This document shows positions 43,229 to 53,162 of a stretch of DNA of 64,000 nucleotides, piece by piece (the stretch's first letter is position 1; each line of letters begins with the position of its first letter). Made by a program: the position numbers and the translations under genes. The notes beneath the pieces were generated by a model. That model searched no databases and was not told where the DNA came from. It was given only the letters and a program-made list of their open reading frames with translations. The stretch lies in NCBI RefSeq assembly GCF_900156505.1, contig NZ_FTPR01000002.1, positions 434,001 to 498,000 on the forward strand. The letters run 5' to 3'. The DNA is from Yoonia rosea (lineage in GTDB: Bacteria; Pseudomonadota; Alphaproteobacteria; Rhodobacterales; Rhodobacteraceae).

Positions 43229-46200
43229 CAAAACCTGGGTCGCCGCCGAAGAGGCCAAGCGTCAGTGGATGGCCGAGAATGGCCTGTATAAGGCGGACGA
43301 TGAACATGCTTCTTGTGGTGTGGGCCTTGTGGTGTCGATTGATGGCACCCCGTCGCGTGATGTTGTGGAAAAGGGCATCAATGCGCTGAAGGCAGTCTGG
43401 CACCGTGGTGCTGTTGATGCCGACGGAAAGACAGGGGATGGCGCGGGTATTCACGTGCAGATCCCTGTGCCCTTCTTTAACGACCAGATCCGCCGGACCG
43501 GCCATGAACCAATCGACGACAAGCTGATTGCTGTGGGTCAGGTGTTTCTGCCGCGCACCGATTTTGCCGCCCAGGAACGCTGCCGCACGATTGTGGAGTC
43601 CGAAGTGCTGCGCATGGGCCACTATATCTATGGCTGGCGCCATGTGCCGGTGAACACCGAAGTGCTGGGTGACAAGGCCAATGCGACACGCCCCGAGATC
43701 GAGCAGATTCTGATCCGTAACGAAAAGGGGCTGGACGAAGAGGCGTTCGAGCGCGAGCTTTACATCATACGCCGCCGGATCGAGAAGGCGGCGACTGCTG
43801 CTGCGATCAATGGTATGTATGTCTGTTCGCTGTCGTGCCGGTCGCTGATCTACAAGGGTATGATGCTGGCCGAGCAGGTGGCCGAGTTCTACCCTGACCT
43901 GATGGATGCGCGGTTCGAGAGTGCTTTTGCGATCTATCACCAGCGCTATTCCACCAACACATTCCCGCAGTGGTCGCTGGCCCAGCCGTTCCGCATGTTG
44001 GCCCATAACGGCGAGATCAACACGCTGAAAGGCAATGTCAACTGGATGAAGAGCCATGAAATCCGCATGGCGTCCAATGCATTCGGCGACAAGGCCGGTG
44101 ACATCAAGCCAATCATCCCGTCGGGTGCGTCGGATAGTGCCGCCTTGGACTCCGTATTCGAGGTTCTGGTGCGTGCGGGCCGCAATGCGCCGATGGCAAA
44201 GACCATGATGGTACCCGAGGCGTGGTCGCAGCAGGCCGTGGAAATGCCACAGGCGTGGCAGGATATGTATGGCTATTGCAACGCCGTGATGGAGCCATGG
44301 GATGGGCCTGCCGCCCTTGCGATGACAGACGGGCGTTGGGTTTGCGGCGGTCTGGACCGCAATGGTCTGCGTCCGCTGCGTTATGTGGTGACAGGTGACG
44401 GTCTGCTGGTGGCAGGTTCCGAAGTGGGCATGGTGCCTGTGGATGAAGCCACAGTTGTCGAAAAAGGCGCGCTTGGTCCGGGGCAGATGATCGCCGTGGA
44501 TATGCAAGAGGGTCGCTTGTACCACGACAAGGAATTGAAGGACAAACTAGCCGCCGCCCAGCCCTTTGGTGACTGGGTCGAGAAAGTCGTCGATCTGAAC
44601 GACATCATGCGGGATGTGCCGGAAAACGCGATCTTTGAGGGGGCTGACCTGCGCAAGCGTCAGGTTGCTGCCGGTTACAGCATCGAAGAGCTGGAACAGG
44701 TGCTCGCGCCCATGGCCGAGGACGGCAAGGAAATGATCGCGTCCATGGGGGATGATACGCCCTCTGCGGTCCTGTCCAAGACCTATCGCCCGTTGTCGCA
44801 TTTCTTCCGGCAGAACTTTAGCCAGGTCACGAACCCGCCAATCGACAGTTTGCGCGAAAGCCGTGTGATGTCGCTGAAAACGCGGTTCGGGAACCTGAAA
44901 AACGTGCTGGACGAGGATTCTTCGCAAACCGAGATCTTGTTGCTGGCCAGTCCGTTTGTCGCCAACGCCGAGTTCGAGCAGATGATGAAGCAGTTTGGCG
45001 ACAGCGTTGCTGTGATCGACTGTGTCTTCGAGCCGGGTGCGGGATCTCTGAATGCAGGTCTGCAACGTATCCGCGCCGAGGCCGAAGACGCCGTGCGTTC
45101 AGGTGCGGGCCATATCGTGCTGACCGATCAGAACCAGTCCGAAGATCTGGTGCCGATGCCGATGATCCTTGCGACCTCTGCGGTCCATTCAGGTCTGACA
45201 TCGAAAGGCCTGCGGACCTTCTGTTCGATCAACGTGCGCTCGGCCGAGTGTATTGATCCGCATTACTTTGCGGTGCTGATCGGCTGTGGCGCCACGACTG
45301 TGAACGCGTATCTCGCACAGGATTCCATCGCGGACCGTGTGCGTCGCGGCCTGATTGAGGGCACATTGACCGAAGCCATCGCGCGCTATCGTGCGGCCAT
45401 TGATGCGGGTCTTCTCAAGATCATGTCGAAGATGGGGATTTCGGTTCTGTCGTCCTATCGCGGTGGTCTGAACTTTGAGGCTGTGGGTCTGTCCCGTGCG
45501 ATGGTTGCGGAATACTTCCCCGGGATGCACAGCCGGATTTCCGGCATTGGTACATCCGGTATCCAGACCAAGCTGGAAGAAGTACATGCAAAGGGCTGGA
45601 AAGGCGGCAGTGATGTTCTGCCGATCGGGGGTTTCTACAAGGCCCGCCGGTCCGGTGAAAAGCACGCATGGGAAGCGCAAACGATGCATATGTTGCAGGC
45701 GGCCTGTAACAAGGCGAGCTATGCTTTGTGGCAGCAGTTCTCGAAATCCATGCAGTCGAACCCGCCGATCCATTTGCGTGATTTGCTGGCGATCAAACCT
45801 TTGGGTGCGCCGATCCCGATTGAAGAGGTCGAAAGCATTACCGCGATCCGCAAGCGTTTCGTCACACCCGGCATGTCTTTGGGTGCGCTCAGCCCCGAAG
45901 CACATAAAACGCTGAACGTGGCGATGAACCGGATTGGCGCAAAGTCCGACAGTGGTGAGGGTGGCGAAGATCCGGCACACTTCAACCCCGAACCCAATGG
46001 CGATAACCCCTCTGCGAAGATCAAGCAGGTGGCGTCAGGCCGTTTTGGTGTAACCGCCGAATATCTGAACGCCTGTGAAGAGCTTGAGATCAAGGTCGCG
46101 CAAGGTGCCAAGCCTGGTGAGGGTGGCCAGTTGCCGGGTATGAAGGTCACCGACCTGATTGCGCGCCTACGCCATTCGACCAAGGGTGTGACCCTGATTT

Positions 46201-47747
46201 CACCGCCGCCGCACCACGATATCTATTCCATCGAGGACCTTGCGCAGCTGATCTACGACCTCAAGCAGATCAACCCGCGCTGTAAGGTAACCGTCAAGCT
46301 GGTGTCGTCGTCCGGTGTCGGTACGATTGCCGCGGGCGTGGCCAAGGCCAAGGCCGATGTGATCCTGATTTCGGGTCACAATGGCGGCACAGGTGCGTCG
46401 CCCGGTACGTCGATCAAATACGCAGGCCTGCCATGGGAAATGGGTCTGACCGAGGCGCATCAGGTACTTGCCATGAACAACCTGCGTGAGCGGATCACCC
46501 TGCGCACGGATGGTGGTTTGCGCACAGGGCGTGACATTGTCATGGCGGCGATGATGGGGGCCGAGGAATACGGCATCGGCACCGCTGCGCTGATTGCGAT
46601 GGGCTGTATCATGGTCCGTCAGTGCCAGTCGAACACATGCCCCGTTGGTGTGTGTACCCAAGACGAAGCCTTGCGCGAGAAGTTCACCGGCAATGCCGAT
46701 AAGGTTGTCAACCTGATCACCTTCTATGCCACCGAGGTGCGTGAAATCCTTGCCTCGATTGGTGCGCGGTCCTTGGACGATGTGATTGGCCGTGCCGATC
46801 TGTTGACCCAAGTGTCGCGCGGCTCGGCGCACCTGGATGATCTGGACTTGAACCCGCTGTTGATCACCGTCGATGGGGCCAACAAGATCACCTATGACCG
46901 CAACAAGCCGCGTAATCCTGTCGATGATACGCTGGATGCACAGATTGTGAAGGACGCCGCGCGCTTCCTGAATGATGGCGAGAAGATGCAGCTGGACTAT
47001 GCGGTGCAGAACACGCTGCGGACGATCGGCACACGCACATCCAGCCACATCGTGCAGCAGTTCGGGATGCGCAACGCGTTGCAGCCGGATCACCTGACGG
47101 TGAAATTGCGCGGCTCTGCGGGCCAGTCGCTGGGGGCGTTTGCCGCTCCGGGCCTCAAGCTTGAGGTGTCGGGTGATGCCAACGACTATGTGGGCAAAGG
47201 TCTGTCGGGGGGGACAATCGTGATCCGTCCGCCCATGGTCAGCCCGCTGGTGGCGTCGGACAACACGATTATTGGCAATACCGTGCTTTACGGTGCGACG
47301 GCGGGGTATCTTTTCGCCGCCGGTCGCGCGGGCGAGCGCTTTGCGGTGCGCAACTCGGGTGCCCATGTGGTGATTGAAGGCTGCGGCACAAACGGGTGTG
47401 AATATATGACCGGTGGTGTGGCTGTGATCCTTGGCACGATTGGTGCGAACTTCGGGGCGGGCATGACCGGTGGTATGGCCTATCTTTATGACCCCAAGGG
47501 CGAGGCCGCAGAGTTGATCAACATGGAAACACTGGTGACGAACCCTGTGACGGTCGATCACTGGGAGACCCAGTTGAAAGGCCTGATCGAACGTCATGCC
47601 GCGGAAACAGGCAGCCGCAAGGCCGCTGATATCCTGCAGCATTGGGACCTTGAGAAAGCCAATTTCCTGCAGGTCTGCCCCAAAGAGATGCTGGTGCATT
47701 TGCCTGCACCGCTGAGCATCGAGGACGCGGCAATCCCTGCGGAATAA
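43215..47747 (+). CDS. gltB: glutamate synthase large subunit GltB
   Basis: A 1510-residue enzyme that forms glutamate from glutamine and 2-oxoglutarate with electrons from GltD. A 33-residue propeptide ends before Cys34 of SCGVGLVVS, the nucleophile of the class II glutaminase domain. The FMN-binding synthase domain (region ~870-1250, with SGHNGGTGASPGTS and the 3Fe-4S cysteines CIMVRQCQSNTCPVGVC) and the C-terminal beta-helix GXGXG domain (NTVLYGATAGYLFAAG) follow. Length and order are typical. Confidence 0.97.
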   Translation: MTTYDKTWVAAEEAKRQWMAENGLYKADDEHASCGVGLVVSIDGTPSRDVVEKGINALKAVWHRGAVDADGKTGDGAGIHVQIPVPFFNDQIRRTGHEPIDDKLIAVGQVFLPRTDFAAQERCRTIVESEVLRMGHYIYGWRHVPVNTEVLGDKANATRPEIEQILIRNEKGLDEEAFERELYIIRRRIEKAATAAAINGMYVCSLSCRSLIYKGMMLAEQVAEFYPDLMDARFESAFAIYHQRYSTNTFPQWSLAQPFRMLAHNGEINTLKGNVNWMKSHEIRMASNAFGDKAGDIKPIIPSGASDSAALDSVFEVLVRAGRNAPMAKTMMVPEAWSQQAVEMPQAWQDMYGYCNAVMEPWDGPAALAMTDGRWVCGGLDRNGLRPLRYVVTGDGLLVAGSEVGMVPVDEATVVEKGALGPGQMIAVDMQEGRLYHDKELKDKLAAAQPFGDWVEKVVDLNDIMRDVPENAIFEGADLRKRQVAAGYSIEELEQVLAPMAEDGKEMIASMGDDTPSAVLSKTYRPLSHFFRQNFSQVTNPPIDSLRESRVMSLKTRFGNLKNVLDEDSSQTEILLLASPFVANAEFEQMMKQFGDSVAVIDCVFEPGAGSLNAGLQRIRAEAEDAVRSGAGHIVLTDQNQSEDLVPMPMILATSAVHSGLTSKGLRTFCSINVRSAECIDPHYFAVLIGCGATTVNAYLAQDSIADRVRRGLIEGTLTEAIARYRAAIDAGLLKIMSKMGISVLSSYRGGLNFEAVGLSRAMVAEYFPGMHSRISGIGTSGIQTKLEEVHAKGWKGGSDVLPIGGFYKARRSGEKHAWEAQTMHMLQAACNKASYALWQQFSKSMQSNPPIHLRDLLAIKPLGAPIPIEEVESITAIRKRFVTPGMSLGALSPEAHKTLNVAMNRIGAKSDSGEGGEDPAHFNPEPNGDNPSAKIKQVASGRFGVTAEYLNACEELEIKVAQGAKPGEGGQLPGMKVTDLIARLRHSTKGVTLISPPPHHDIYSIEDLAQLIYDLKQINPRCKVTVKLVSSSGVGTIAAGVAKAKADVILISGHNGGTGASPGTSIKYAGLPWEMGLTEAHQVLAMNNLRERITLRTDGGLRTGRDIVMAAMMGAEEYGIGTAALIAMGCIMVRQCQSNTCPVGVCTQDEALREKFTGNADKVVNLITFYATEVREILASIGARSLDDVIGRADLLTQVSRGSAHLDDLDLNPLLITVDGANKITYDRNKPRNPVDDTLDAQIVKDAARFLNDGEKMQLDYAVQNTLRTIGTRTSSHIVQQFGMRNALQPDHLTVKLRGSAGQSLGAFAAPGLKLEVSGDANDYVGKGLSGGTIVIRPPMVSPLVASDNTIIGNTVLYGATAGYLFAAGRAGERFAVRNSGAHVVIEGCGTNGCEYMTGGVAVILGTIGANFGAGMTGGMAYLYDPKGEAAELINMETLVTNPVTVDHWETQLKGLIERHAAETGSRKAADILQHWDLEKANFLQVCPKEMLVHLPAPLSIEDAAIPAE

Positions 47748-47753
47748 ATACCA

Positions 47754-47783
47754 CGCCCCCGCGCTGAAAATCGCGCGGGGGCG
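47754..47783 (+). terminator. terminator hairpin after gltB
   Basis: Perfect 11-bp stem CGCCCCCGCGC/GCGCGGGGGCG with an 8-base loop (TGAAAATC), 6 bases after the gltB stop. No downstream T-run, so termination may be partial or rho-assisted. Confidence 0.65.
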
Positions 47784-47829
47784 CTGCACCTTCTTGACCG
47801 CTTCACACCGCCTATGGCTTATGGGTCGG

Positions 47830-48594
47830 ATGGCAGAACCGAGCACAGCTAGAAAGCGAACGGCGCAAAAGCCGGCACCCAAAAAGAAACCTGCGAGGAA
47901 GACCGAAAAGCTGGGGCTTGTAGCCCGCGTGCGGCGGTTTATCCGCAGGACGGTTTTTTGGGGTGCTGTAGCTGTCTTTTCTTTCGCCCTGCTTTGGACG
48001 CTGCTTTACGCGTTTATCAATCCGCCCACGACACCCTATATGCGCGCAGAGGCCCACCGTTTGGTGACGATTGAACGGGAATGGGTGGATATCGAAGATA
48101 TCGCCCCTGTCATGGCGCGGTCCGTGGTTGCCGCGGAAGACGCGAATTTCTGCCTGCACTGGGGCCTGGATGTCAACGCGATCCAGGATGCGGTGGAACG
48201 CGGGCGCGGCGGGGCCTCGACCATTTCACAGCAGGTCGTGAAAAACGTCTTTCTCTGGCATGGACGCAGCTGGTCGCGCAAAGCCATCGAGGCGCTCTGG
48301 ACGCCCTTGACCGAGGCGATCTGGTCCAAGCGCCGGATTGTCGAGCTTTACCTGAATGTGGCCGAATTTGATGAAGGTGTGTTTGGCGTGCAGGCTGCGG
48401 CGCGGCATTATTTCGGTGTGGATGCGGCCGATCTGACGCCAACACAGGCGGCGCGCCTTGCGGCGATCCTACCTGCGCCCAAGACCCGTTCGGCCAGCAA
48501 CCCCAGCACATTTACGCGCGAACGCACGCGCGCGATCATGAGCGGGGCTGCAACGATTGCGGCGGACGGGCGCGCGGAATGCTTTGAAAACTGA
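47830..48594 (+). CDS. mtgA: monofunctional peptidoglycan transglycosylase MtgA
   Basis: A 254-residue inner-membrane protein. A basic cytoplasmic start (KKKPARKTEK) precedes one membrane helix (about residues 44-62) and a glycosyltransferase family 51 domain with AAEDANFCLHWGLD (catalytic Glu), GRGGASTISQQVVKNVFLW, RKAIEALWTPLTEAIWSKRRIVELYLN and AARHYFGVDA. It polymerises lipid II without a transpeptidase domain. ATG 47830 is used, with 47821 possible; no strong ribosome site is seen for either. Confidence 0.93.
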   Translation: MAEPSTARKRTAQKPAPKKKPARKTEKLGLVARVRRFIRRTVFWGAVAVFSFALLWTLLYAFINPPTTPYMRAEAHRLVTIEREWVDIEDIAPVMARSVVAAEDANFCLHWGLDVNAIQDAVERGRGGASTISQQVVKNVFLWHGRSWSRKAIEALWTPLTEAIWSKRRIVELYLNVAEFDEGVFGVQAAARHYFGVDAADLTPTQAARLAAILPAPKTRSASNPSTFTRERTRAIMSGAATIAADGRAECFEN

Positions 48595-48658
48595 CCCAGC
48601 CATTGAACAGAGGCGCAGCTTGCGGCATTGAAGGGCGAGTTATTGTTGTGAGCCACGC

Positions 48659-49324
48659 ATGAATACCCTGTACCATTATCCGTTGTCCCCGTTTTCACGC
48701 AAAGTCCGCCTGTGTCTGGGCGAAAAGAAGATCGAAGTTGCTTTGGTCGAAGAACGCTATTGGGAAAAAGATCCGGATTTCTTGCGCCGCAATCCGGCGG
48801 GCAAGGTTCCTGTGCTGAAAATGGACGGGCGCATGATGTCGGACAGCGTGGCGATCTGCGAGTATATCGAAGAGACGCACCCGACGCCTGCGTTGTTGCC
48901 CAAAGGGGCCGATGCCCGCTGCGAGGTCCGGCGTCTGGTGGGGTGGTTTGATGACAAGTTCTATCAAGAGGTCACGACAAAGCTGACCGGTGAGCGTGTC
49001 TACCGCAAGATCATGGGCACGGGCTATCCGGACAGCACGAATGTGAAAGCCGGCGCGAAGGCGATCAAATACCATTTGGATTATATGGCGCGCCTGCTGG
49101 ACGAACGCCGCTGGCTTGCGGGGAACGAGATGACGATGGCGGATTTTGCCGCTGCGGCACAGCTGTCGTGTCTGGATTATACCAGTGATGTGGACTGGAA
49201 CCGGCATGAGGTGCTGAAGGACTGGTATGCCAAGATCAAGTCCCGCCCTGCGTTCCGGTCTATTCTGGCGGATGAGGTGCCGGGGTTCCAGCCTGCGGCG
49301 CATTATGCTGATCTGGACTTCTAG
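48659..49324 (+). CDS. glutathione S-transferase family protein
   Basis: A 221-residue protein with a thioredoxin-like N-terminal domain (YHYPLSPFSRKVRLCLGEK, residues 5-23; KVPVLKMDG near 49; MSDSVAICEYIEE near 61) and an all-helical C-terminal domain containing LAGNEMTMADFAAAAQL (about residues 161-177). This is the GST fold; the active-site Ser/Tyr cannot be told apart safely. Probably a cytosolic detoxifying or stress enzyme. A REP-like palindrome follows the stop. Confidence 0.9.
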   Translation: MNTLYHYPLSPFSRKVRLCLGEKKIEVALVEERYWEKDPDFLRRNPAGKVPVLKMDGRMMSDSVAICEYIEETHPTPALLPKGADARCEVRRLVGWFDDKFYQEVTTKLTGERVYRKIMGTGYPDSTNVKAGAKAIKYHLDYMARLLDERRWLAGNEMTMADFAAAAQLSCLDYTSDVDWNRHEVLKDWYAKIKSRPAFRSILADEVPGFQPAAHYADLDF

Positions 49325-49336
49325 GGGCTCTGCCCC

Positions 49337-49357
49337 GTCCCGGACGATGTCCGGGAC
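49337..49357. repeat. REP-like intergenic palindrome, copy 1
   Basis: GTCCCGGAC-gat-GTCCGGGAC, 9-bp arms, preceded by GGGGCtctGCCCC (49325-49336) and followed by CTCCCCGGGATATTTT. This composite is familiar from intergenic regions of Rhodobacterales genomes. It could act as a bidirectional terminator after the GST gene. A related palindrome lies at 57534-57554. Confidence 0.7.
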
Positions 49358-49411
49358 TCCCCGGGATATTTTCGGGCCAATAATAACGGGCATGCTGCGG
49401 GGTGCGCTGCT

Positions 49412-50458
49412 TTGCAAGAAACGGGTGATCTGAAACAGCGTTTGATCGGCTTTGCGCAGGAGGCGGGTTTTGCCGCTGTTGGTGTGTGCCGGCCTGATGC
49501 TGTGCCGGAATTGCCCGAACGGTTGCAGGCATTTGTTGCGGCCGGGATGCACGGGCAGATGGGCTGGATGGCCGAGCGGATGGCATGGCGTGCGGACCCG
49601 ACAGCGCTTTGGCCTGCGGCGCGGTCGGTGATCATGCTGGCCGAACCCTATACGCCCGCGCATGATCCTTTGGCGGTGTTGGAGGAACGTGACCGTGCGG
49701 CGATCAGTGTTTATGCGCAGAACCGTGATTATCATGACGTGGTCAAGAAGCGGCTGAAACGCGTCGGGCGATGGCTGATCGAGGCGGTGCCGGAGGCGGA
49801 GATCAAGGTCTTTGTGGATACCGCCCCTGTGATGGAGAAACCGCTCGCGCAGGCGGCCGGACTGGGGTGGCAGGGCAAGCATACCAATCTGTTGTCCCGT
49901 GATCTGGGCAACTGGTTCTTTCTGGGCGCGATCTTTACCACGGTGGATCTGGCAAGCGATGTGGCAGAGACGAGCCATTGCGGATCCTGCACCGCCTGTC
50001 TGGATATCTGTCCGACGGGGGCGTTTCCGGCCCCTTACCGTCTGGATGCGCGGCGGTGTATTTCCTATCTGACAATTGAGCATAAGGGGCCGGTGGACGC
50101 CGCGTTGCGCCCGCTGATGGGCAACCGGATTTATGGTTGTGATGATTGTCTGGCGGTTTGTCCGTGGAACAAATTTGCCCATGAGGGGCGGGACGCAAAG
50201 CTTGCGGCGCGGGATGAATTGATTTCACCACCATTGGCAGATTTGGCGGGTTTGGATGATGCGGGCTTTCGTGCGCTGTTTTCGGGATCACCGATCAAGC
50301 GGATCGGCCGTGACCGTTTTGTGCGTAATGTGGCCTATGCGATTGGCAATTCCGGTGATCAGACGTTGATCGCGACCGTTTCACCTTTGGTTGACGATCT
50401 TGATGCGGCAGTGGCCGATGCGGCGCGCTGGGCTATCTCACGTTTGAAGGAGGACTGA
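49412..50458 (+). CDS. queG: epoxyqueuosine reductase QueG
   Basis: A 348-residue cobalamin and iron-sulphur enzyme that reduces epoxyqueuosine to queuosine in tRNA. It shows the [12 protein letters not shown] segment with the catalytic Asp, [13 protein letters not shown], and two 4Fe-4S motifs, [16 protein letters not shown] and [14 protein letters not shown], about residues 190 and 240. A short C-terminal HEAT-like part follows. I used TTG 49412, with GGGGTG six bases upstream; no in-frame ATG precedes the family start. Confidence 0.94.
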   Translation: MQETGDLKQRLIGFAQEAGFAAVGVCRPDAVPELPERLQAFVAAGMHGQMGWMAERMAWRADPTALWPAARSVIMLAEPYTPAHDPLAVLEERDRAAISVYAQNRDYHDVVKKRLKRVGRWLIEAVPEAEIKVFVDTAPVMEKPLAQAAGLGWQGKHTNLLSRDLGNWFFLGAIFTTVDLASDVAETSHCGSCTACLDICPTGAFPAPYRLDARRCISYLTIEHKGPVDAALRPLMGNRIYGCDDCLAVCPWNKFAHEGRDAKLAARDELISPPLADLAGLDDAGFRALFSGSPIKRIGRDRFVRNVAYAIGNSGDQTLIATVSPLVDDLDAAVADAARWAISRLKED

Positions 50459-50460
50459 TC

Positions 50461-51609
50461 ATGTTTCGAATTCTTGCTTTGATGATGTTACCCGTTGCCG
50501 CCCACGCGCAGGTGGACCAAGGGCGCCCGAATGCCGATTTCGCCCCCGCGTTTGCAGAGCAGACACGTGCGCCCGCGCTGCCTGTCACCGATGTCACAGT
50601 TGAGGTTTTTGCCGATGGTCTGGATGGCCCATGGGGGATTGCGAACCTCGGGAACGGGCAGTTTCTGGTGACCGAGAAGGTGGGAAATCTGCGCCTCATG
50701 AATGCGGATGGCAGTTTGAGCAGCCCATTGGCGGGGTTGCCTGATGTGGCGGCGCAGGGCCAGGGCGGGTTGCTGGATGTGGCAGTGTCGCCCAATTTCG
50801 CGCAAGACCGGACGATTTTCTGGACCTATGCGAAATCCGTGCGTGGCGGTTTGGTGACGGCGGCGGCCCGCGGGACTTTGGGTGCCGACGGTGTGATCAG
50901 CGATGCGACGGATATTTTTGTGCAGGATAACCCCGCGCGCAACGGGCGCCATTTCGGAAGCCGTATTTTGCCAATGGCAGATGGTACCGTCTGGATTACG
51001 ACTGGTGATCGTGGTGCCGGCGATAGTGGCACGTTGGTGCAGGATATCGAGACGACCCATGGCAAGATCATCCGTGTGAATGCGGATGGATCGGCGCCTG
51101 CGGACAATCCTTTTGTGGGCCGTGCGGGCAATGATCTGGTCTGGTCGCTGGGTCATCGCAACGTGCAGGGTGCCGCGATGGGGCCCGGCGGGCTTTGGAC
51201 AATCGAGCACGGGCCGCGTGGCGGGGATGAGTTGAACAGACCGCAGGCGGGGCTGAACTATGGTTGGCCGGTGGTTAGTTATGGCATCAACTATCGCGGA
51301 TCAGATGTGGGCCGTGGCAATGCAAGCGGGCCCGAATTTGAAGAACCCGTTTACTATTGGGACCCTGTGATCGCGCCCGGTGGGATGATGTTTTACGACG
51401 GGCCATATGCTGCGTGGCAGGGGGATTTGCTGATTGCCTCGCTCAACCCCGGTGCGCTGGTGCGTCTGGATATCCAGAACGGGCGTGTGGTTGGCGAAGA
51501 GCGTTTGCTGACTGATGTGGGCCGCATCCGTGACGTGGAAGTGCTGGAGGACGGTGCGGTGCTGCTGCTGTTGGATGCAGGCGAGGTGCTGCGGGTGGCG
51601 CCGGGGTAG
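50461..51609 (+). CDS. PQQ-dependent sugar dehydrogenase-like beta-propeller (YliI type)
   Basis: A 382-residue periplasmic protein with a signal peptide (MFRILALMMLPVAAHA) and a six-bladed propeller of the glucose/sorbosone dehydrogenase family. Recognisable segments are GLDGPWGIANLGNGQFLVTEK, GLLDVAVSPNF, NGRHFGSRI, VWSLGHRNVQGAA, TIEHGPRGGDELN and YYWDPVIAPGG. The family oxidises aldose sugars with PQQ as cofactor; no PQQ genes are in this window. Two bases after queG, probably co-transcribed. Confidence 0.92.
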   Translation: MFRILALMMLPVAAHAQVDQGRPNADFAPAFAEQTRAPALPVTDVTVEVFADGLDGPWGIANLGNGQFLVTEKVGNLRLMNADGSLSSPLAGLPDVAAQGQGGLLDVAVSPNFAQDRTIFWTYAKSVRGGLVTAAARGTLGADGVISDATDIFVQDNPARNGRHFGSRILPMADGTVWITTGDRGAGDSGTLVQDIETTHGKIIRVNADGSAPADNPFVGRAGNDLVWSLGHRNVQGAAMGPGGLWTIEHGPRGGDELNRPQAGLNYGWPVVSYGINYRGSDVGRGNASGPEFEEPVYYWDPVIAPGGMMFYDGPYAAWQGDLLIASLNPGALVRLDIQNGRVVGEERLLTDVGRIRDVEVLEDGAVLLLLDAGEVLRVAPG

Positions 51610-51692
51610 TGTGCACGTTGAGCGTCACGCGGCGAATGTCGGCTTGGCGGTGTCAGTCTTTTGACGAAATTGAAGAAGGTACGCCCACCAAT

Positions 51693-52325
51693 TTAGAGCA
51701 TCGTCGCAAAACGTACCGCGGCTTGAACGCCATCGATCAATTTGATGGAAATGTCGTCGCTTTCCTCAACGATGTGCACCATGCCCGCGCAGCCAAGCAC
51801 GACGCTGTTGATGCCGTCTTCCCGTACGGCTGCTCTGATCTCGGCCTTAACTTTCTCTGTTGCATTGGCGCGATCATCTTCGAGGGCGAGAACCGGCACG
51901 CCACTTGCCCGAATGCGCCCCAGGTTTTTGGCGAGCCCGTAATCGCTGACATTTGCGTTAAGAATAGGGACCGATACATCCAGTGTTGTCACGACGGAAA
52001 AACGTTGGCCAAAAAGGGATGCCAGATGGTAGGCCGCTTGCCCGATGCCAATGACCGGACATGTCGCTAACGCGCGTGCTGCGCTAAGACCGGTATCATC
52101 AAAGCAACCTATGATGATTGCGCGCGCTCCTGCCCCATCCGCCTTTTTTACGAGCTCCAACAGCGGCGGGATTGCTGCGTTCCCGTCCTGCTCGCCTTGA
52201 ATTGCGGGTGGGCCGCCCGCTGATGTCCAGCCAACCACTTGAGTCTCCGGGGCAGCCTTGTGTGCGGTTTCGAGCATTGCCGTCGTCATCGAATGGGTGC
52301 TGTTTGGGTTAATGATGACGATCAT
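51693..52325 (-). CDS. Asp/Glu/hydantoin racemase family protein
   Basis: A 210-residue enzyme of the aspartate/glutamate/hydantoin racemase superfamily. It starts MIVIINPNST, and two catalytic-type cysteines are in place: Cys74 in IIGCFDDTG and Cys179 in VLGCAGM. Hydantoin racemases and allantoin racemases share this arrangement. It is the last gene of the ABC importer operon and overlaps the permease by four bases, so it likely acts on the imported compound, perhaps a hydantoin or a ureide (inference). Confidence 0.87.
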   Translation of the reverse strand: MIVIINPNSTHSMTTAMLETAHKAAPETQVVGWTSAGGPPAIQGEQDGNAAIPPLLELVKKADGAGARAIIIGCFDDTGLSAARALATCPVIGIGQAAYHLASLFGQRFSVVTTLDVSVPILNANVSDYGLAKNLGRIRASGVPVLALEDDRANATEKVKAEIRAAVREDGINSVVLGCAGMVHIVEESDDISIKLIDGVQAAVRFATML

Positions 52326-53161
52326 AAGTGGCCCTTGCCTGCATCAGATCCGTGGCGGGCGCGGCGCTTGTTCGCGATCAGAGCAACACACAGAAAGGCG
52401 CCAATGATAATCAGGGAAAAGACTGTCGTCAGTGTCCCCAAAGCATAAAGAACGGGCGAGGTAACGTTGGTGGTCATCCCGTAGATTTCCAATGGCAATG
52501 TGTTGTAGCTACCCGAGGTCAGCAAGGTCCGGGCAAACTCATCATAGCTGAGTGTGAAGCCGAACAGGGCCACCCCGATCAGCGATGGCGCGATAATCGG
52601 CAGCACAACATGGCGCAGCGTTTGCCATGGGGTGGCACCCAGATCGCGCGCGGCCTCTTCATAGCTTTTGTCGAACCGGTTAAAGACCGCAAACATGATC
52701 AACAAACCAAAGGGCAGCGTCCACGTCAGTTGCGCCCCGAACCCTGATGTGGACCAATGCACGTTGAGGCCGGATTGGGAAAACAGCAAACCCACGCCGA
52801 GCGAGATCAGAATTGACGGGATCACCAGCGACGTGATGATCAGGTAAAACAGGATATTCGACCCTGGAAATCTGTTCCGGAACGCAAGCCCGCCCATCAC
52901 AGAGACCACAACCGTGACGACCATCACCATCAGCCCGAGCATAAAGCTGCGCCGGAAACTGCCCCAGATGTCGCCAACCGCTTGCTGTTCAAAGAGGTCA
53001 TAGAACCAATACAGCGATACGCCGCGCATCGGGAAGGTCAGCCCGCCCCCTTCACCTTGGAACGACAGGATACCGATGGTGATTGTCGGTCCATAAAGAA
53101 ACAGAATGAACAATGCGAAGAATGCGCTGAGGACGTAGAAGGACCGTGGACGTGGCTCCAT
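52322..53161 (-). CDS. ABC transporter permease (PotC-like)
   Basis: A 279-residue permease with about six membrane helices and the EAA-type loop YEEAARDLGATPWQTLRHVVLPI (near residues 190-212). It resembles the spermidine/putrescine PotC permease. Partner of the upstream PotB-like gene, one base apart. Substrate is not identifiable from sequence alone. Confidence 0.92.
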   Translation of the reverse strand: MEPRPRSFYVLSAFFALFILFLYGPTITIGILSFQGEGGGLTFPMRGVSLYWFYDLFEQQAVGDIWGSFRRSFMLGLMVMVVTVVVSVMGGLAFRNRFPGSNILFYLIITSLVIPSILISLGVGLLFSQSGLNVHWSTSGFGAQLTWTLPFGLLIMFAVFNRFDKSYEEAARDLGATPWQTLRHVVLPIIAPSLIGVALFGFTLSYDEFARTLLTSGSYNTLPLEIYGMTTNVTSPVLYALGTLTTVFSLIIIGAFLCVALIANKRRARHGSDAGKGHL

Positions 53162-53162
53162 C

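Noticed and set aside
46200..47882. 560-codon open frame on the minus strand
   Set aside because: It is the antisense shadow of gltB, rich in His and Arg with no family character; gltB is certain.
48695..50182. 495-codon open frame on the minus strand
   Set aside because: Antisense to the GST and queG genes, both well supported; composition is typical of a GC-rich shadow.
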